A stretch of DNA of 64,000 bases from Spiroplasma endosymbiont of Diplazon laetatorius (GCF_964019625.1 NZ_OZ026458.1:620001-684000), one strand, 5' to 3'. Shown: positions 1 through 10,656, counted from the stretch's first letter. Program-made: numbers and translations. The notes: generated by a model from the sequence alone, not told the origin.

Positions 1-406
1 CTATCAGAGTAGGATTATTAAGAGAATTAGTTCCCAATCTTATTTTTGCCTTTTTTCGAGAAATAAAACTTATAATTTCTAAATCAGCTTCTTCTATGAA
101 ATAAGCAGAATCATTAATAGAAGGCACAAAAGAGACTCCAAACTTGTATTTTCCCTGCTCTATAAAACCATTTACATAGCCTTCAATAAAAATTGAGTCA
201 TCTCTAAAATATTGCTTAGTAACTTTTAAAATAACCATTATATTTGAAGAAGATATTTTCAACATTGAATTTATACCATTAATTTCAATAATATCACCTT
301 TACTTGTTAAACTATATTTTGCCATTTCCTCTTTTTTTAATGTTTTTAATATTTTTATATTAACAATGTTGTTATGAACAAAACTCACTTCTCCTATTTT
401 AATCAT
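1..406 (-). CDS. HerA-like ATPase, N-terminal part (cut by window edge)
   Basis: The frame opens at ATG 404-406 (MIKIGEVSFVHNN...) and runs off the left edge, so about 135 residues are visible. The visible part is beta-rich (GDIIEINGI, IFIEGYVNG, KYKFGVSF), as expected for the HAS-barrel that precedes the RecA-like core of HerA ATPases. No Walker motif falls in the window. The start overlaps the end of the SIR2 gene by 8 nt, indicating translational coupling. HerA is inferred mainly from this neighbour: SIR2-HerA pairs are a known antiphage architecture in which an NADase and an ATPase assemble together. The ATPase motifs remain unseen. Confidence 0.6.
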   Translation of the reverse strand, partial: MIKIGEVSFVHNNIVNIKILKTLKKEEMAKYSLTSKGDIIEINGINSMLKISSSNIMVILKVTKQYFRDDSIFIEGYVNGFIEQGKYKFGVSFVPSINDSAYFIEEADLEIISFISRKKAKIRLGTNSLNNPTLI

Positions 407-1508
407 TATTTTCAATTTCTCCAGCTCTATTTGAATTGTAGAAAAAAATATCCATCATTTTTTTCATAGCATCTATTGGTGTTGACTCACAAATATAAAT
501 ATTTTTATATCCTTTCCATTCATAAAATTCACTTTCAGAATATGAAAAAATAATTATTATTAAATCATTGTTTCTTTGTGATGAAGTGATTATTATATCT
601 TTTATATGTTCGTCACTCAAACTAGTGCCTATAACAAAAAGTATATTTTTATTATTATATATTGATGATTTAAAAAATTGTTGCATTGAAAAAATGTGAT
701 TCTGAAATACATCTAGGTATTTATCACTTGTGGGCATTACCATCGCTCTATCTAAATTATCTTCTTTATCAAAAAAACCCTTCCTTACAATTTTTCTTTT
801 CTCTTGATCATTAACCCAATCTATAGAACCATGAATTTTTACAAGATTTATTAAATTTTCCTTTTTACCATCTTTTTCAAATGTGTTATTAAATTCATTT
901 GCATTAAAGACCCTATTAATTTTGCCTTCAAATCCGTCATTATATTGCAGACCCAACTCATCAAACTTAAATTCACAGAATAAGTCATAATTTAAATTAA
1001 AAATATTAATTTTTTTATTTATATTTTTATGACTATTAAAATCAAAGTTTTCTTGAAATGACTTAATTAGATAGGATAAATTACTATAAAAGTCCATTAC
1101 TTTTTTTTGATTATCAGATTCATATCACTTAAGTGGTTTATTTATTATTTCAATTATGCTTTTTTTTAAATTATTTATAAATTCAAAATTTAATTCTTCT
1201 TTCTTTTTCAAATGATCTATAAAATTTTCTATTTGAGTTATGTTCAGAAAACCATTTTCAAATTTAAAGCTAGAGTTTTTATCTAATTCATTTATAAAAT
1301 CTAAATTAGGATAATATTTTTTTAATAATTTGTTAATTTCCAAAGAAAAATCAGACATTATTGGAAAACCCAAATAATTTTCATTTTCCTTATAGTAGGA
1401 ACAACCAGAACCTAATAAAAAATTAATATTATAGTTAGATATTATTTTTGCAACTTTATTAAGATAATCATCCTTTAAGTTTTTTTCATAGTTTTTATTT
1501 TCTTCCAT
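399..1508 (-). CDS. SIR2-like NAD-dependent hydrolase of a SIR2/HerA defence pair
   Basis: A 369-aa protein once TGA (1125-1127) is read as Trp128. SIR2 landmarks are visible: the nucleotide-binding GSGCS at about residues 33-37 after a hydrophobic strand, NYD at about 173-175, the catalytic-type HGSIDW (His about 226) and a late FVIGTSLSDEHI segment typical of SIR2 domains in prokaryotic defence proteins. In that family SIR2 acts as an NADase that depletes NAD+ when triggered. A strong SD (GGAGGGG) lies inside the end of the upstream gene, 12 nt before the ATG, which directly follows the upstream stop. The next gene overlaps by 8 nt, so the three genes look like one transcript. Confidence 0.82.
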
Positions 1509-2573
1509 TTAAAAACTTACCCCCTCCAAGAAATCCAACATCAATATTTGTCAATTTCTTCATAATCTCTCTCTATGTTTTTTAATATCTTCTACTTTAT
1601 TTAAGATAGTTCTTTCATCAGATTCTATTCCTTCAATTGACTTTTGCACAATTCCTTTAAAAGTCTCTAATGAGTTTAGTTTTCAAGTGTTAAATTGTTC
1701 AAAAGACTCATTGTTATCTGTTTTATCTCTTAAATTAGACTCTATTAATATTAATTTTCTAACCATAGAACAAACAAATACAAAACTATCAGGATCTGCT
1801 ATTAAAATATTTTTGTTTCTTTGAGAAACTAAAAATGGTACTTTAAATTTCTCGCTTGTGCTTGTTGCCACAAGTATTGCATAATTAGCACCTTCTTTTG
1901 CCATATCTTCTGTTAATTTAGGCTCTCAAGTGTCTTTTCACTCACCATTTTTACATTCAAAAACAATTTTTCCTAAGTCCTTATCTTTATCTTTTACTAT
2001 TTGTAAAAAGTCAGCTTTAGTTCCTGTTCTTGTTATTTTATTAACTTCATCACCAGTAGAAGAAGCTATTTTTCTTAATTCTAATTCAACTTCATTTTCT
2101 CAGTTTTCACCTTTTGTTTTATTGTTTAGAATTCTATTTGTAGCGTTGGCTACTTTTAAATCAGTTATTTCAGCTTCTTTTGTTGAAATAACTGATTCAT
2201 ATTTTGTTTTAAGTTCTAACTCTAATTGATTTAAAAGTAATTTATTATTACTTTCTAATTGAATTTTAAGTGTTTCTAACTTTTGTGAATTAATTAAATC
2301 ACTGTTTGAAATATCACTTTTTAATTTAGCAATTGTCTTTTCTAACTCTGAAATTTCACTTTGTTTATTTAATTCAACTTGTTTTTTTTCAGAATCCATT
2401 TTTAACTCAAATTCTTTCTTTAAAATTTGAGTTAGTTTTTGCTCAATATCTCTTTCAATCTCTTTTTGTAAGTGTTCTTTATATTTAATAACACTTTCAG
2501 TATCTCTGTTTCCTAATGTTAAAAGATCTATTTCTTCTTTACATTTAGGACAATTAATTATTAGTTTTTCCAT
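1509..2573 (-). CDS. DUF2130-type protein with PD-(D/E)XK-like motif
   Basis: A 354-aa protein with internal TGA-Trp codons. It begins with a short CPKC element (about residues 9-12) and continues as a long Lys/Glu-rich coiled coil (about 25-155). The C-terminal half resembles the DUF2130 family. The segment KADF...IVFECKN places Asp188, Glu206 and Lys208 in a D-x(n)-E-x-K pattern like the restriction-endonuclease fold, so a nuclease activity is plausible but unproven. Its TAA abuts the SIR2 ATG, so it is probably co-transcribed with the SIR2/HerA pair. DUF2130 genes also occur alone in many bacteria, so membership in the defence system is inference. Confidence 0.65.
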
Positions 2574-2788
2574 ATAATTCCTCTTTTCTTTTTATTTAAG
2601 GAATTAGAACTTAATTTTTTTAAAGTTAAGCGATTGCGTATCAAGAACAATTTATCTATCAACTTCAATATAACCTTTGGAATATAAATTATATACACCA
2701 ATATTTATACTAACCATAAAAAAGAAAAAGAAAAGCAATTTTTATATTTTTAATAAAATATAACCATTGCTCTTAATTTTTTATTAAT

Positions 2789-3189
2789 TTAACTATGCAT
2801 ATGCATTAGAAAGTTTTGAAAACTAATTCTTTCTTTTTCAGACTTTGTAAACTGTTTATAATACTTTGTTACAAAATCAGTTCTTCTCATCGCTTCATAT
2901 AAAGCAATTGAACAATTCAAAACTCCTTTAATATTAATTTTCTAAAAACTCTATGACATTTGTCAATTAACCTATCTGCTGTTGAATTAGATCTTGTAAT
3001 TTGTTTTTTAAGTCTAGGATCAATAAACTCTACAGTATCAAAGTATTTACCTCTGGAGTCATGTCTAAATGCACTTTCACCAAGTTTTTGTTGAAGAAAA
3101 GCAAAAAACAAAGGTGTGTATCTAAATTTTTTAAAAGTCGCACCTTTATAAAATAAAAGATAAAACACAATAAAAGTTGGTCCATCCAT
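2789..3189 (-). pseudogene. hypothetical protein with a probable frameshift
   Basis: The upstream part starts at ATG 3187-3189 (MDGPTFIVFYLL...) behind a GGGG-containing leader and reads well to about 2945. There the frame is lost near an AAAA run. The other frame continues as KINIKGVLNC...TKYYKQFTKS...LMHMHS to TAA 2789-2791, with a protein-like composition that matches a natural C-terminus. One deleted A would join them into about 134 aa. Either the gene is dead or the base is variable or miscalled. I do not recognise the family. The 215 nt downstream hold only a short interrupted frame (MVSINIGVYN...) and no clear gene. Confidence 0.4.
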
Positions 3190-3261
3190 TTTTTACCCCA
3201 AAAAATAATTTCAATATAAAAAATATAACAAAAAAAGAACTCCTCAAATAAGGAATTTTTA

Positions 3262-4863
3262 TTATACATAATTGCGTTTGTAATAAATAAAAGTTGATCC
3301 AACCAAAATTAAAACATTTAAAACGCTATATCCAATATACAAAGCATTTACATTCACTATTTCAGTTATTTCATCTTCATTTATATATACATTTAATGTT
3401 TGAGAAAAAATTTCATTTCTGTCATATAATGCTTGAATTTCTGACATATTTGAATATGTCTTACCATAAAACAAAAGGTTTACGTGAACTAAAGGGTTAA
3501 ATCGAACATATGTTTTTAATCTATTCAAAAAATGATAATAGTTGTTTTTTTCTTGCTCATCTTTAAAAACACTAAAAGCATTTGTATCAATATAGTTATT
3601 AATTACTAAATTAGATGAAAAGTATCTATAAAAATAATATTGTTCTCAATTATCTTGATATCTTTCCAACACTTCTTTTTGAAATTCCACATTATGAGCT
3701 GTTTTGCCATAATCAATTCCATATTTATTATTAATTAAGTTTATAAATGGTAAGGTAGAATTCAAAGCATCATATACAAAATTATCCACACTTGATTTAA
3801 CTGCTTTTTTTAATTCTTTAAAATTTAAGTTAGCTTTGTTTAAATTTTTAGAAATTATTTCAAAGTATTCTTTTTGATCAAATCCATGATCTTGTTGTAA
3901 AATACTTTTAAACTCACTCTCTTCAATCTTTGTTGTATTTGTTTTGTAAAAATAATTTATTTCTTTTATAAGATTTGCAAATTGTGGAAATTCATTTTTA
4001 AACTCACTATTTTCAGCAATATTAAATCCTTCATTTCAAAATAAAGGTCCTTGAATAAATAATTCTATTGGAGATAGGTTATAAGTTTTCATAATTTTTT
4101 CATCAAAAATGTTTAAATAGTTATCCCCACTTTTAATTTCATTTATTAATGAATTAGCTTCATATAATAATTTCTTTGATAAATTATCTTTTTCAACTTT
4201 ATTTTTAAAATTTTGATTATTTTCAAACTCAACATTTTTTTTTAAGAATAAATTCTTATTTTCATAAAATCTGTCATCACTTATATTTGAAATCATTAGA
4301 AATCCTGATATTAGATTTAAAACAAAAAATATAAATATTATTAAGTTAGAAATGGATATTGATATACCAAAATTAAAAATAGATATCAAGAATAAAGATA
4401 TAGAAAAAGTTAATAAAGAACTAAATAAATAGTATTGTAGGCTTGTTCAAAAATATCTTTGCATTAATATATTTTTATTTGAAATTAAATAAAAAATTGA
4501 ATTAAATAAAATTATAAACAAAAATATAGATACTATCATTATAGTAATAATAAATAATCTACTTAATATTATTTCCTTATATTTATAACCATTTCTTCTT
4601 TCTAAACTGATCAAATTATTATTTTTCTGTTTATTAAATAATTTTGAAGTAAGAAAAATAACGTAACTAGAAAACAATATAGTGTTTAAAGAAATAAATA
4701 AATTGTGTCCTGTTCTACTACCACCAGATGAAATATCATTTAAAAGTAAAGCCACGATAGAAAAAATAAAATATAAAGATATTATAGAGACAATAAAAAT
4801 TATATTTTTAATATCTTTTAATGTTATTAGAAATAAATTTTTAAATAATAAATTAATTTTCAT
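3262..4863 (-). CDS. ABC transporter membrane protein (permease)
   Basis: 533 aa after joining frames at TGA 4447-4449 and others. There are about five hydrophobic segments in the first 200 residues, then a large hydrophilic, probably extracytoplasmic domain (about 200-490), and a last membrane helix near the C-terminus (ALYIGYSVLNVLILVGSTFIYY region). This layout fits an ABC permease with a big loop, as in export or immunity systems rather than nutrient importers. The start overlaps the ATPase gene by 11 nt, so the pair is translationally coupled. The substrate cannot be read from the sequence; the small secreted protein encoded just upstream is the obvious candidate partner. Confidence 0.75.
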
Positions 4864-5614
4864 TTTTAAAAATTCCTTTCATTTTTAATTCAATATCTTT
4901 ATCCATACTTTTTTTATTTTCATCCTCTTCATCAAAAATATATTTGTGATATATTTTTTTTATGTCATCTTCTTTTTTCAATTCATGATTATAAACTATC
5001 TGTCCTTCTTTAAAAATTACAACATGATCTATAAAAGTTTTTATTTCATCTATTAAATGAGAAATAATAATTAAAGTTTTGTTTTTTTCTTTTAATAAAG
5101 AAAATATTTTAAATAATATAACTTTATTTTTTTCATCTAAATTTGCAGTTGGCTCATCAAAAAATATTATTTCAGGATCTAATATTAACATTATAAAAAG
5201 TGTTAGCTTCTTTTTTTCTCCAGCTGATAATTTTTTAATTAATGTATTTTTGTATTTTTTATAATCAAATAATCATTCCAACTTTAAAATGTAATCATTT
5301 ATGTTTTTTCTAAAACCAGATATACCTAAATAATATTTTAAATATTCACTAACCTTTAAATCAATTGGCAGCTCGTTATTTTCTGTAAAAAAATACATAT
5401 TTTTATATTCTTCTTTTGATATTTCCTTACCATTTAAAGTTATTTTTCCAGAGTTTATTTTGTATTCATTAAATAAAGTTTTTATAAAAGTAGTTTTGCC
5501 AGCTCCGTTTTGACCAAGAATAGCATATGTAACTTTATTCTTAAAAGATAAATTTATGTTATTTAGTATTGTTTTATTCTTTATTGATTTGTTTAAATTT
5601 CTTACTTCTATCAT
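4853..5614 (-). CDS. ABC transporter ATP-binding protein
   Basis: 253 aa. Walker A GQNGAGKT (about 34-41), signature LSAGEKKKL, Walker B IIFFDEPTA and the switch His (IIISH) are all present, so the ATPase should be functional. An acidic, Lys-rich tail follows the core. It sits between the secreted-protein gene (5-nt gap upstream) and the permease (11-nt overlap), forming a three-gene operon. The motif pattern is that of drug, peptide or bacteriocin-type exporters. Confidence 0.9.
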
Positions 5615-5619
5615 ATTTT

Positions 5620-6255
5620 TTAAAGAACTCTTTCTGAGAAAATAATATTTTCATGTCAAGTCGAAACTATAGCTGCATGCTTATAAACAGATCCACCTTT
5701 TCACCAAACAATACCAGTATATTTAACTCCAATAATAATTTTTTCATCATTTATTTTAAAGTTTATGTCAACTTTAACTTTAGCTTTATGTGTATTTGAA
5801 TATTCTTCAAATAAATTTATATAATTACCATCATAAATAATATTTGAATTTTTTGAATATGAATTAAATTCAGATAACTTATCTCCTTCTTTACTTCATC
5901 CATTTTTGCTATCAAATAAGTTATATCTTGTTTCAAAATTTAAGACAAAACTTCTATATTTATTTTGAAAGTCAGATGAGTTTCTTGTGTATTTAGTTGT
6001 ATCAATAGTTAGTAAGGTTGTTGAATAATTATAATCTTCTCATTTATTTGCTTTAGAATAATTAGTGCCATAATCTTTTTGAAAATCTTCACCAATAGCT
6101 TTCTCATTTCTGGAATCTACATATATTCATTTTTTATTTTCATAATTATCAGATTTTAAACTTATTTCATCATAATTAATATAATTATCAGTTATCAAAA
6201 GTGGACCACTTGAGGATAACGATAATATTGACAATAATTTTATTGAATTTATCAT
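5620..6255 (-). CDS. secreted or membrane-anchored protein next to an ABC transporter
   Basis: 211 aa when six or so TGA codons are read as Trp, so a standard-code ORF search breaks it. ATG 6253-6255 is preceded by AAAAAAGGAGAAAATT, a good SD. The N-terminus (MINSIKLLSILSLSSSG) is a plausible signal peptide without a lipobox Cys. The mature part is Tyr/Asn/Lys-rich, beta-like, with Trp-Trp near the end (GIVWWKGGS). I do not recognise the family. Only 5 nt separate it from the ATPase gene, so it is probably the substrate, toxin or accessory factor of that transporter. Confidence 0.7.
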
Positions 6256-6346
6256 AATTTTCTCCTTTTTTAAATATTACTCTCTATACTAATTTCACTA
6301 AAAATAAAAATAAATAAAAAAAAATATTTTACTAATGTAAAATATT

Positions 6347-7639
6347 TTAATTCTTAACTTCTGATCTTGGAGAAATGTTTCCTTGAGCTGTTTTTTCATT
6401 CCCACCACCCTTGATTATGTAATCAGGGTGATCTTTCATTCTTTCAATTGCACTTATTGAGCAATTAGATTTACAAAAGAAGTAATTTGAATCTTCTACA
6501 ACAATTTCAACATATGAGTTTGGATTGTTTTTTAAGACTAAATCAGCTACAAAGTTGCAGTGCTTGTTGTCAATTTCTTTTTCTTTTATATAAAAGGTAT
6601 TATTTTCTCCAGTTACACTCGGTTTCATTTCACTGTAAGTTTTAAATAATCTATCTTTTATTTTAGAATCAATTATTTGATTATATTTATTAAGTGCTTC
6701 TCTTAATTTGGTGATGTGCATTTTTACCTTAATAAAATTAGTTCAAAGATTTTTATCTAATTTTGGTAATTTACTTGGAATTTGTTTTAAGTAGAATGCT
6801 AATTCTTCATGAAATCCAAACTCATCAATACAATCAAGTAATTTTTTATGCATTGTTCCCATTTCTTCAAACTCTAAATGTATAGCTTGTCTGTGTTCTT
6901 TTGCAATTAGATTATGATCTGTTTTTGCATAGAATCTATATATATTGCTTCCTTTAGTTTCAAAGTTATATATTAAAAATTCTTGTATTAGAGGTAATGC
7001 AAGAACATGTGTTCCGCTACACAATTGTCTTGATACACCTTCAAATTCAACTATTCTCAAATCACCTTCAAGTTCTTTTTCATTAAACTCAATTGAAAGG
7101 TTATATACTTCTTTTGCAGTTTTAGCATCAACTATCATTTCTTTTTTTAATGCTGGAGTTGCTATTTTTTCAGCAACTATTCTGTTTAATTCATAGATTT
7201 TTTCTCAATCCATTTTTTCATCAATTTGCATATCTATTCTTAAACCCTTGTCATCATTAAAGTAACCTTTTCCAACACTTGTTGGATAAAGTTCTCTAAT
7301 AGTGTCAAATAATAAGTGTGCAGCACTGTGGTTAGCACTTATTAAATCTCTTCTGCTTCTATCAATTTTAGCTTTTACTTGTGAACCAACTTGAATATCT
7401 TTTATTAATTCAACTTTGTGAACAACTTGATCATCACTTATATTTAAACCAAGTACTTGATATTCATTTCCCTCAAAGATAATTACTCCTTTATCTTCTA
7501 CTTGTCCAGCAGACTCTGGAAAAAATACAGTTTCTTCAAGGTACATTAAAGTAAATGTATCTTTATTTACAAATTCTTTTACTTTTGTTTCTACTTCAAA
7601 CAATTCATAGCCTTTAAAATTTTTTAACATTTCTTTCAC
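6347..7639 (-). CDS. alanyl-tRNA editing protein (AlaRS-like, AlaX type with DHHA1-like tail)
   Basis: 430 aa, joined through two TGA-Trp codons. The N-terminal domain (FFPESAGQVEDKG) and the zinc-binding editing site (NHSAAHLL at about 103-110 and CSGTH at about 207) match the editing domain of AlaRS and free-standing AlaX proteins. The C-terminus ends with GGGNEKTAQG, a DHHA1-type signature. No class II synthetase core is present, so this is a trans-editing hydrolase that deacylates mischarged tRNA(Ala), not the synthetase. It is transcribed divergently from the restriction endonuclease gene across a 150-nt promoter region. Confidence 0.85.
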
Positions 7640-7698
7640 CTCTTAAAAAATACATTTAAATTATATAAAATTTTGAAGATATTTTAAATAATTTAAAT

Positions 7699-7761
7699 GT
7701 TCTATTTAAGTTAATAAAAAATTAATATAGTCCTTAAATAGAACTTATTTTCCTCTATAAT
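7699..7761 (+). promoter_or_regulatory. promoter of the endonuclease gene with a 12-bp inverted repeat
   Basis: GTTCTATTTAAG (7699-7710) is perfectly repeated in inverted order as CTTAAATAGAAC (7733-7744). A TATAAT -10 lies at 7756-7761, placing the right arm over the expected -35 (7733-7738, 17-bp spacer). This is the layout of a repressor operator or of a cruciform. It could also act on the divergent tRNA-editing gene. The downstream SD is AAGAGGAAA. Confidence 0.55.
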
Positions 7762-7789
7762 CAATAAGTAAAGAGGAAACTTAAATATC

Positions 7790-9124
7790 ATGGATGACAA
7801 ACAATATGAACAAGATTTATTAAAAGTCTTTGAAACAGCACAAAAAGCAAAAGGAAAAACTTTAAGAGAATTGGCAGGTTCTGATTTAGATAGAATCAGA
7901 TACTTTCATAATAAAGATAAAATTAAACATGTGCTTCAGCAAGCAGTATTTAACATACCCTTAATGAGTAAAGTAGATTATACTTTTGAAGATCTTCAAT
8001 TAGAACTAAAACCTGTTGCTTTAAAAAGAAACAAATATGACGAACTAATCGTAAAAGAACGTTTAGTATTGAACGATATTTACTATGATGAAATAGTAAA
8101 TGAAACATTTAAAGATTCAAAGTTTATGTATAAAAATCAATTACTTTTAATCATGACATATGTACATGATTATGAAAAAGACTTTTTAGACTTTGAAATA
8201 CGCGATGCTTTTATAATAGATATTTCAAGACAAAAGGAATTTTACTTAATAGTAAATGATTGAAACGCTATTCAAGAAAGAGTAAAACGTGGTAAAGCTG
8301 AAGAATTGAATGAAGGATTTACTAAAATCCTATCTGCTTCAACTAGAAGTCAAAGTAGAATTGATTTAAAAAAACAACCCTACTCAAATGTACTTGCTAG
8401 ATTTAGAAGTTATTCATTTAACACTAACTTCTTAAAAGAAATCATTTCAAGACATAAAAATAAAGTTGAATATATCAAAGAAATATTTAATGAAGTTGAA
8501 GTAAAAGATGTAGTTGATTTTAAAAATGAACAAATTGAAGAATATATGAAAAGTATTGTCGGAACCGACATTACAAACTATACTGAATCTAAGGCCAATC
8601 AGAAACATCAAATGGCTTTTGAAAACTTCTTAAAAGAAAACAATTCAGACTTATATGATTTTCTAAAAGTTACAAACTTTAAGTTAATGCATAAATTAAC
8701 TGATAACTCTAACTTACAAGAACAAATAGCAACTAACTATGAGTTAGATCCATTTGAAATAATGAATGATGAGTTTGAAGAAAGTACATTCTATCAAGAT
8801 ATAATTTTGAAAAACTACTTGGTAATTATGATTGAAAAAGATACAAACAAAGTTTTAAACTATAAGTTATTTAGTTTAAATGATAAAGATATAAAAAATG
8901 CTCAATTAGTTTTCTATAATACCAAAAAAGAAATTGAAAGATTTATAAGTGAAGAAAAAACAGATAATTCAGAGCCAAAATTTACTAAAACTAAAGATAA
9001 TTTATCAATCAGCTTAAGAAAAAGCAAGAAAAATGAATCAGCAGTTTATAAAGTAAGTGGTAGAAAATTTAAATTGCCAGCTTATGAATTTGTAATTAAC
9101 AAAAATGTTATATTCGATAAATAA
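7790..9124 (+). CDS. Sau3AI/MutH-family type II restriction endonuclease
   Basis: 444 aa through one TGA-Trp. The N-terminal half carries the MutH/Sau3AI catalytic pattern: Asp68, then Glu72-Leu-Lys74 in EDLQLELKPV, followed by the conserved KERLVLN-like segment. The N-terminus GKTLRELAG also fits. The C-terminal half (about 190-444) corresponds to the second, DNA-binding domain of Sau3AI-like enzymes. Family members cut at GATC. No methyltransferase gene adjoins it, and GATC is common in the window, so protection must come from elsewhere or the enzyme is silent. It is one of the few plus-strand genes and ends in a hairpin terminator. Confidence 0.82.
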
Positions 9125-9150
9125 AAAATAGCACTAGGTGCTATTTTTTT
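9124..9150. terminator. hairpin terminator between convergent genes
   Basis: AAAAATAGCAC-TAG-GTGCTATTTTTTT forms an uninterrupted stem with T/A tails on both sides. It lies between the endonuclease gene and the convergent lipoprotein gene and can serve both. Confidence 0.85.
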
Positions 9151-9181
9151 GTATTTGTAAAACTAAATATATTAATTTATA

Positions 9182-10063
9182 TTATTCTGATAATTTTTCA
9201 ATATTTAATGTTAAAGTACCTTCAACTAAAGTTGAGCTTCCTTTTGCTGTAATTGTAATGTTTCCAGCTGTTTGGTTAGTTGCTTCAGTTTTTTTGATTT
9301 CAACATCATTAGCTTCAGAAATTGTTGATAATCCATCAACTTCTTTTAAAGCATCAATTACATTTTGGTTTGTTGTATCATTTGTTGCAGTAAATCCTGT
9401 TAATTTAACTTCTGATAGTTTAATTTTAGTTACTTCTAATTTAGCAATTTCTAATTTTAGACTATTTTTTACTAATTTTGAAGAATCTTTTGCTGTAATT
9501 GTAATGTTTCCAGCTGTTTGGTTAGTTGCTTCAGTTTTTTTGATTTCAACATCATTAGCTTCAGAAATTGTTGATAATCCATCAACTTCTTTTAAAGCAT
9601 CAATTACATTTTGGTTTGTTGTATCATTTGTTGCAGTAAATCCTGTTAATTTAACTTGTGCTAGATCTTTCAATTCTTGAACTTTTTCTTTAGCCTTAAC
9701 AGTTACACTAACTGAATCTATTTCAGTTGTTGATGTGGCCCCTTTAGATTTAAATAAAACTTTAACTGATTCTTTAATATCTTTTTCAGTTAATTTATCT
9801 TCAGTAGTTGAAATTGTTAATGTTGTTGTTCCTGCTTTAATTTCTTTAACAGCAACTGTTAAAACAGTGCCTTCAACTAATTTAGTTGTTACTGTTCCAC
9901 CATCTGTGATTTTGTCTGATTTAACAGTAATATCTTTTGATAATTCACCAACTTTTAAAGTAACACTTAAATCTGATGTTTTTTCTCCACCACAAGCAAC
10001 AACTGTTGCACTTGTTGTAGCAAATAAACCAGCTGCTCCTAATAATCCTAATAATTTTTTCAT
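9182..10063 (-). CDS. spiralin-like surface lipoprotein with an internal duplication
   Basis: 293 aa. The start is ATG 10061-10063 with the SD GGAGG 6 nt upstream; an earlier alternative start lacks an SD. The signal peptide ends in a lipobox (ATTSATVVAC), predicting a lipid-anchored Cys24 or so. The mature protein is Thr/Lys/Val-rich, low in aromatic residues and beta-like, as in spiralin and other abundant Spiroplasma surface lipoproteins. Two units beginning KLTGFTATNDTTNQNV lie in tandem in the C-terminal half. A role in adhesion or host contact is possible but not shown. Confidence 0.8.
   Translation of the reverse strand: MKKLLGLLGAAGLFATTSATVVACGGEKTSDLSVTLKVGELSKDITVKSDKITDGGTVTTKLVEGTVLTVAVKEIKAGTTTLTISTTEDKLTEKDIKESVKVLFKSKGATSTTEIDSVSVTVKAKEKVQELKDLAQVKLTGFTATNDTTNQNVIDALKEVDGLSTISEANDVEIKKTEATNQTAGNITITAKDSSKLVKNSLKLEIAKLEVTKIKLSEVKLTGFTATNDTTNQNVIDALKEVDGLSTISEANDVEIKKTEATNQTAGNITITAKGSSTLVEGTLTLNIEKLSE
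9241..9657 (-). repeat. 171-bp perfect direct repeat inside the lipoprotein gene
   Basis: 9241-9411 and 9487-9657 appear identical over 171 bp (period 246 bp, in frame). This is a recent duplication or gene-converted pair, able to recombine and change protein length. Confidence 0.85.
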
Positions 10064-10199
10064 ATATCCTCCATACTTTTTTGAAGTACCTGACACACAT
10101 TTATTCAAGTATGTATAGATTATAAATCCAAATAATAATTTTAATTTGTTTATATGAAACTAAAAAAAAATTTAAGCAAGTAAAACAATATTTTTAATT

Positions 10200-10246
10200 A
10201 AAAAAAAAAAAAAAATACATCTTCATGTGCTAAGATGTATTTTTAA
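10200..10246 (-). terminator. bidirectional hairpin with a 16-A run
   Basis: TACATCTT (10216-10223) pairs with AAGATGTA (10232-10239). It is flanked by A16 (10200-10215) and by TTTTT, so it terminates the minus-strand gene that ends at 10243. Confidence 0.75.
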
Positions 10247-10656
10247 AAATTAATTTTTTGTCTATTTAATATTTTACTTTTAACTGTCATGTTTTCTCCA
10301 CAACCATTTATAAATAACCTAACAAAGTTTAAAGTTATTTTTCTTTGTCTTGGTTTTGCATTAACAACAAAACAAACTATATTATTTGATCCAATTATTA
10401 CATCTTTAGTTTCTTCAAAAAATACTTTTATTCTATCAAAATCTTGAATACCTAAGCTGTTTGTAACCAATCAAGATGGATCACCTTTTATCACTTCTTG
10501 ATTATTACTTCTTTTTAAGACTTTACCTTTTGAAATAAAACCTTCTTTTATTAAAGAAAGAAAGTCTTCTGCTTTTTTTCACTTTACAAAAGTTAGTTTT
10601 CTTCTTTTTAATTTAAATTCATTTAAATCAAGAAAAACTTCACTTGCAGCAGTCAA
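10243..10656 (-). CDS. hypothetical cytoplasmic protein
   Basis: 137 aa from TTG 10654-10656, placed 7 nt after GGAGGGG; there is no in-frame ATG nearby. Two TGA-Trp codons are used (KWKKAEDF, PSWLVTN). The protein is Lys/Phe-rich with no signal peptide or membrane helix. The family is not recognised. It stands alone with its own terminator. Confidence 0.6.

Noticed and set aside
7205-7639. Alanyl-tRNA synthetase gene
   Set aside because: Only editing and DHHA1-like parts are present; the class II catalytic core is absent.
9138-9680. Plus-strand 180-aa ORF with two repeats
   Set aside because: Antisense of the lipoprotein gene with its internal duplication; the minus strand has signal peptide, lipobox and SD.
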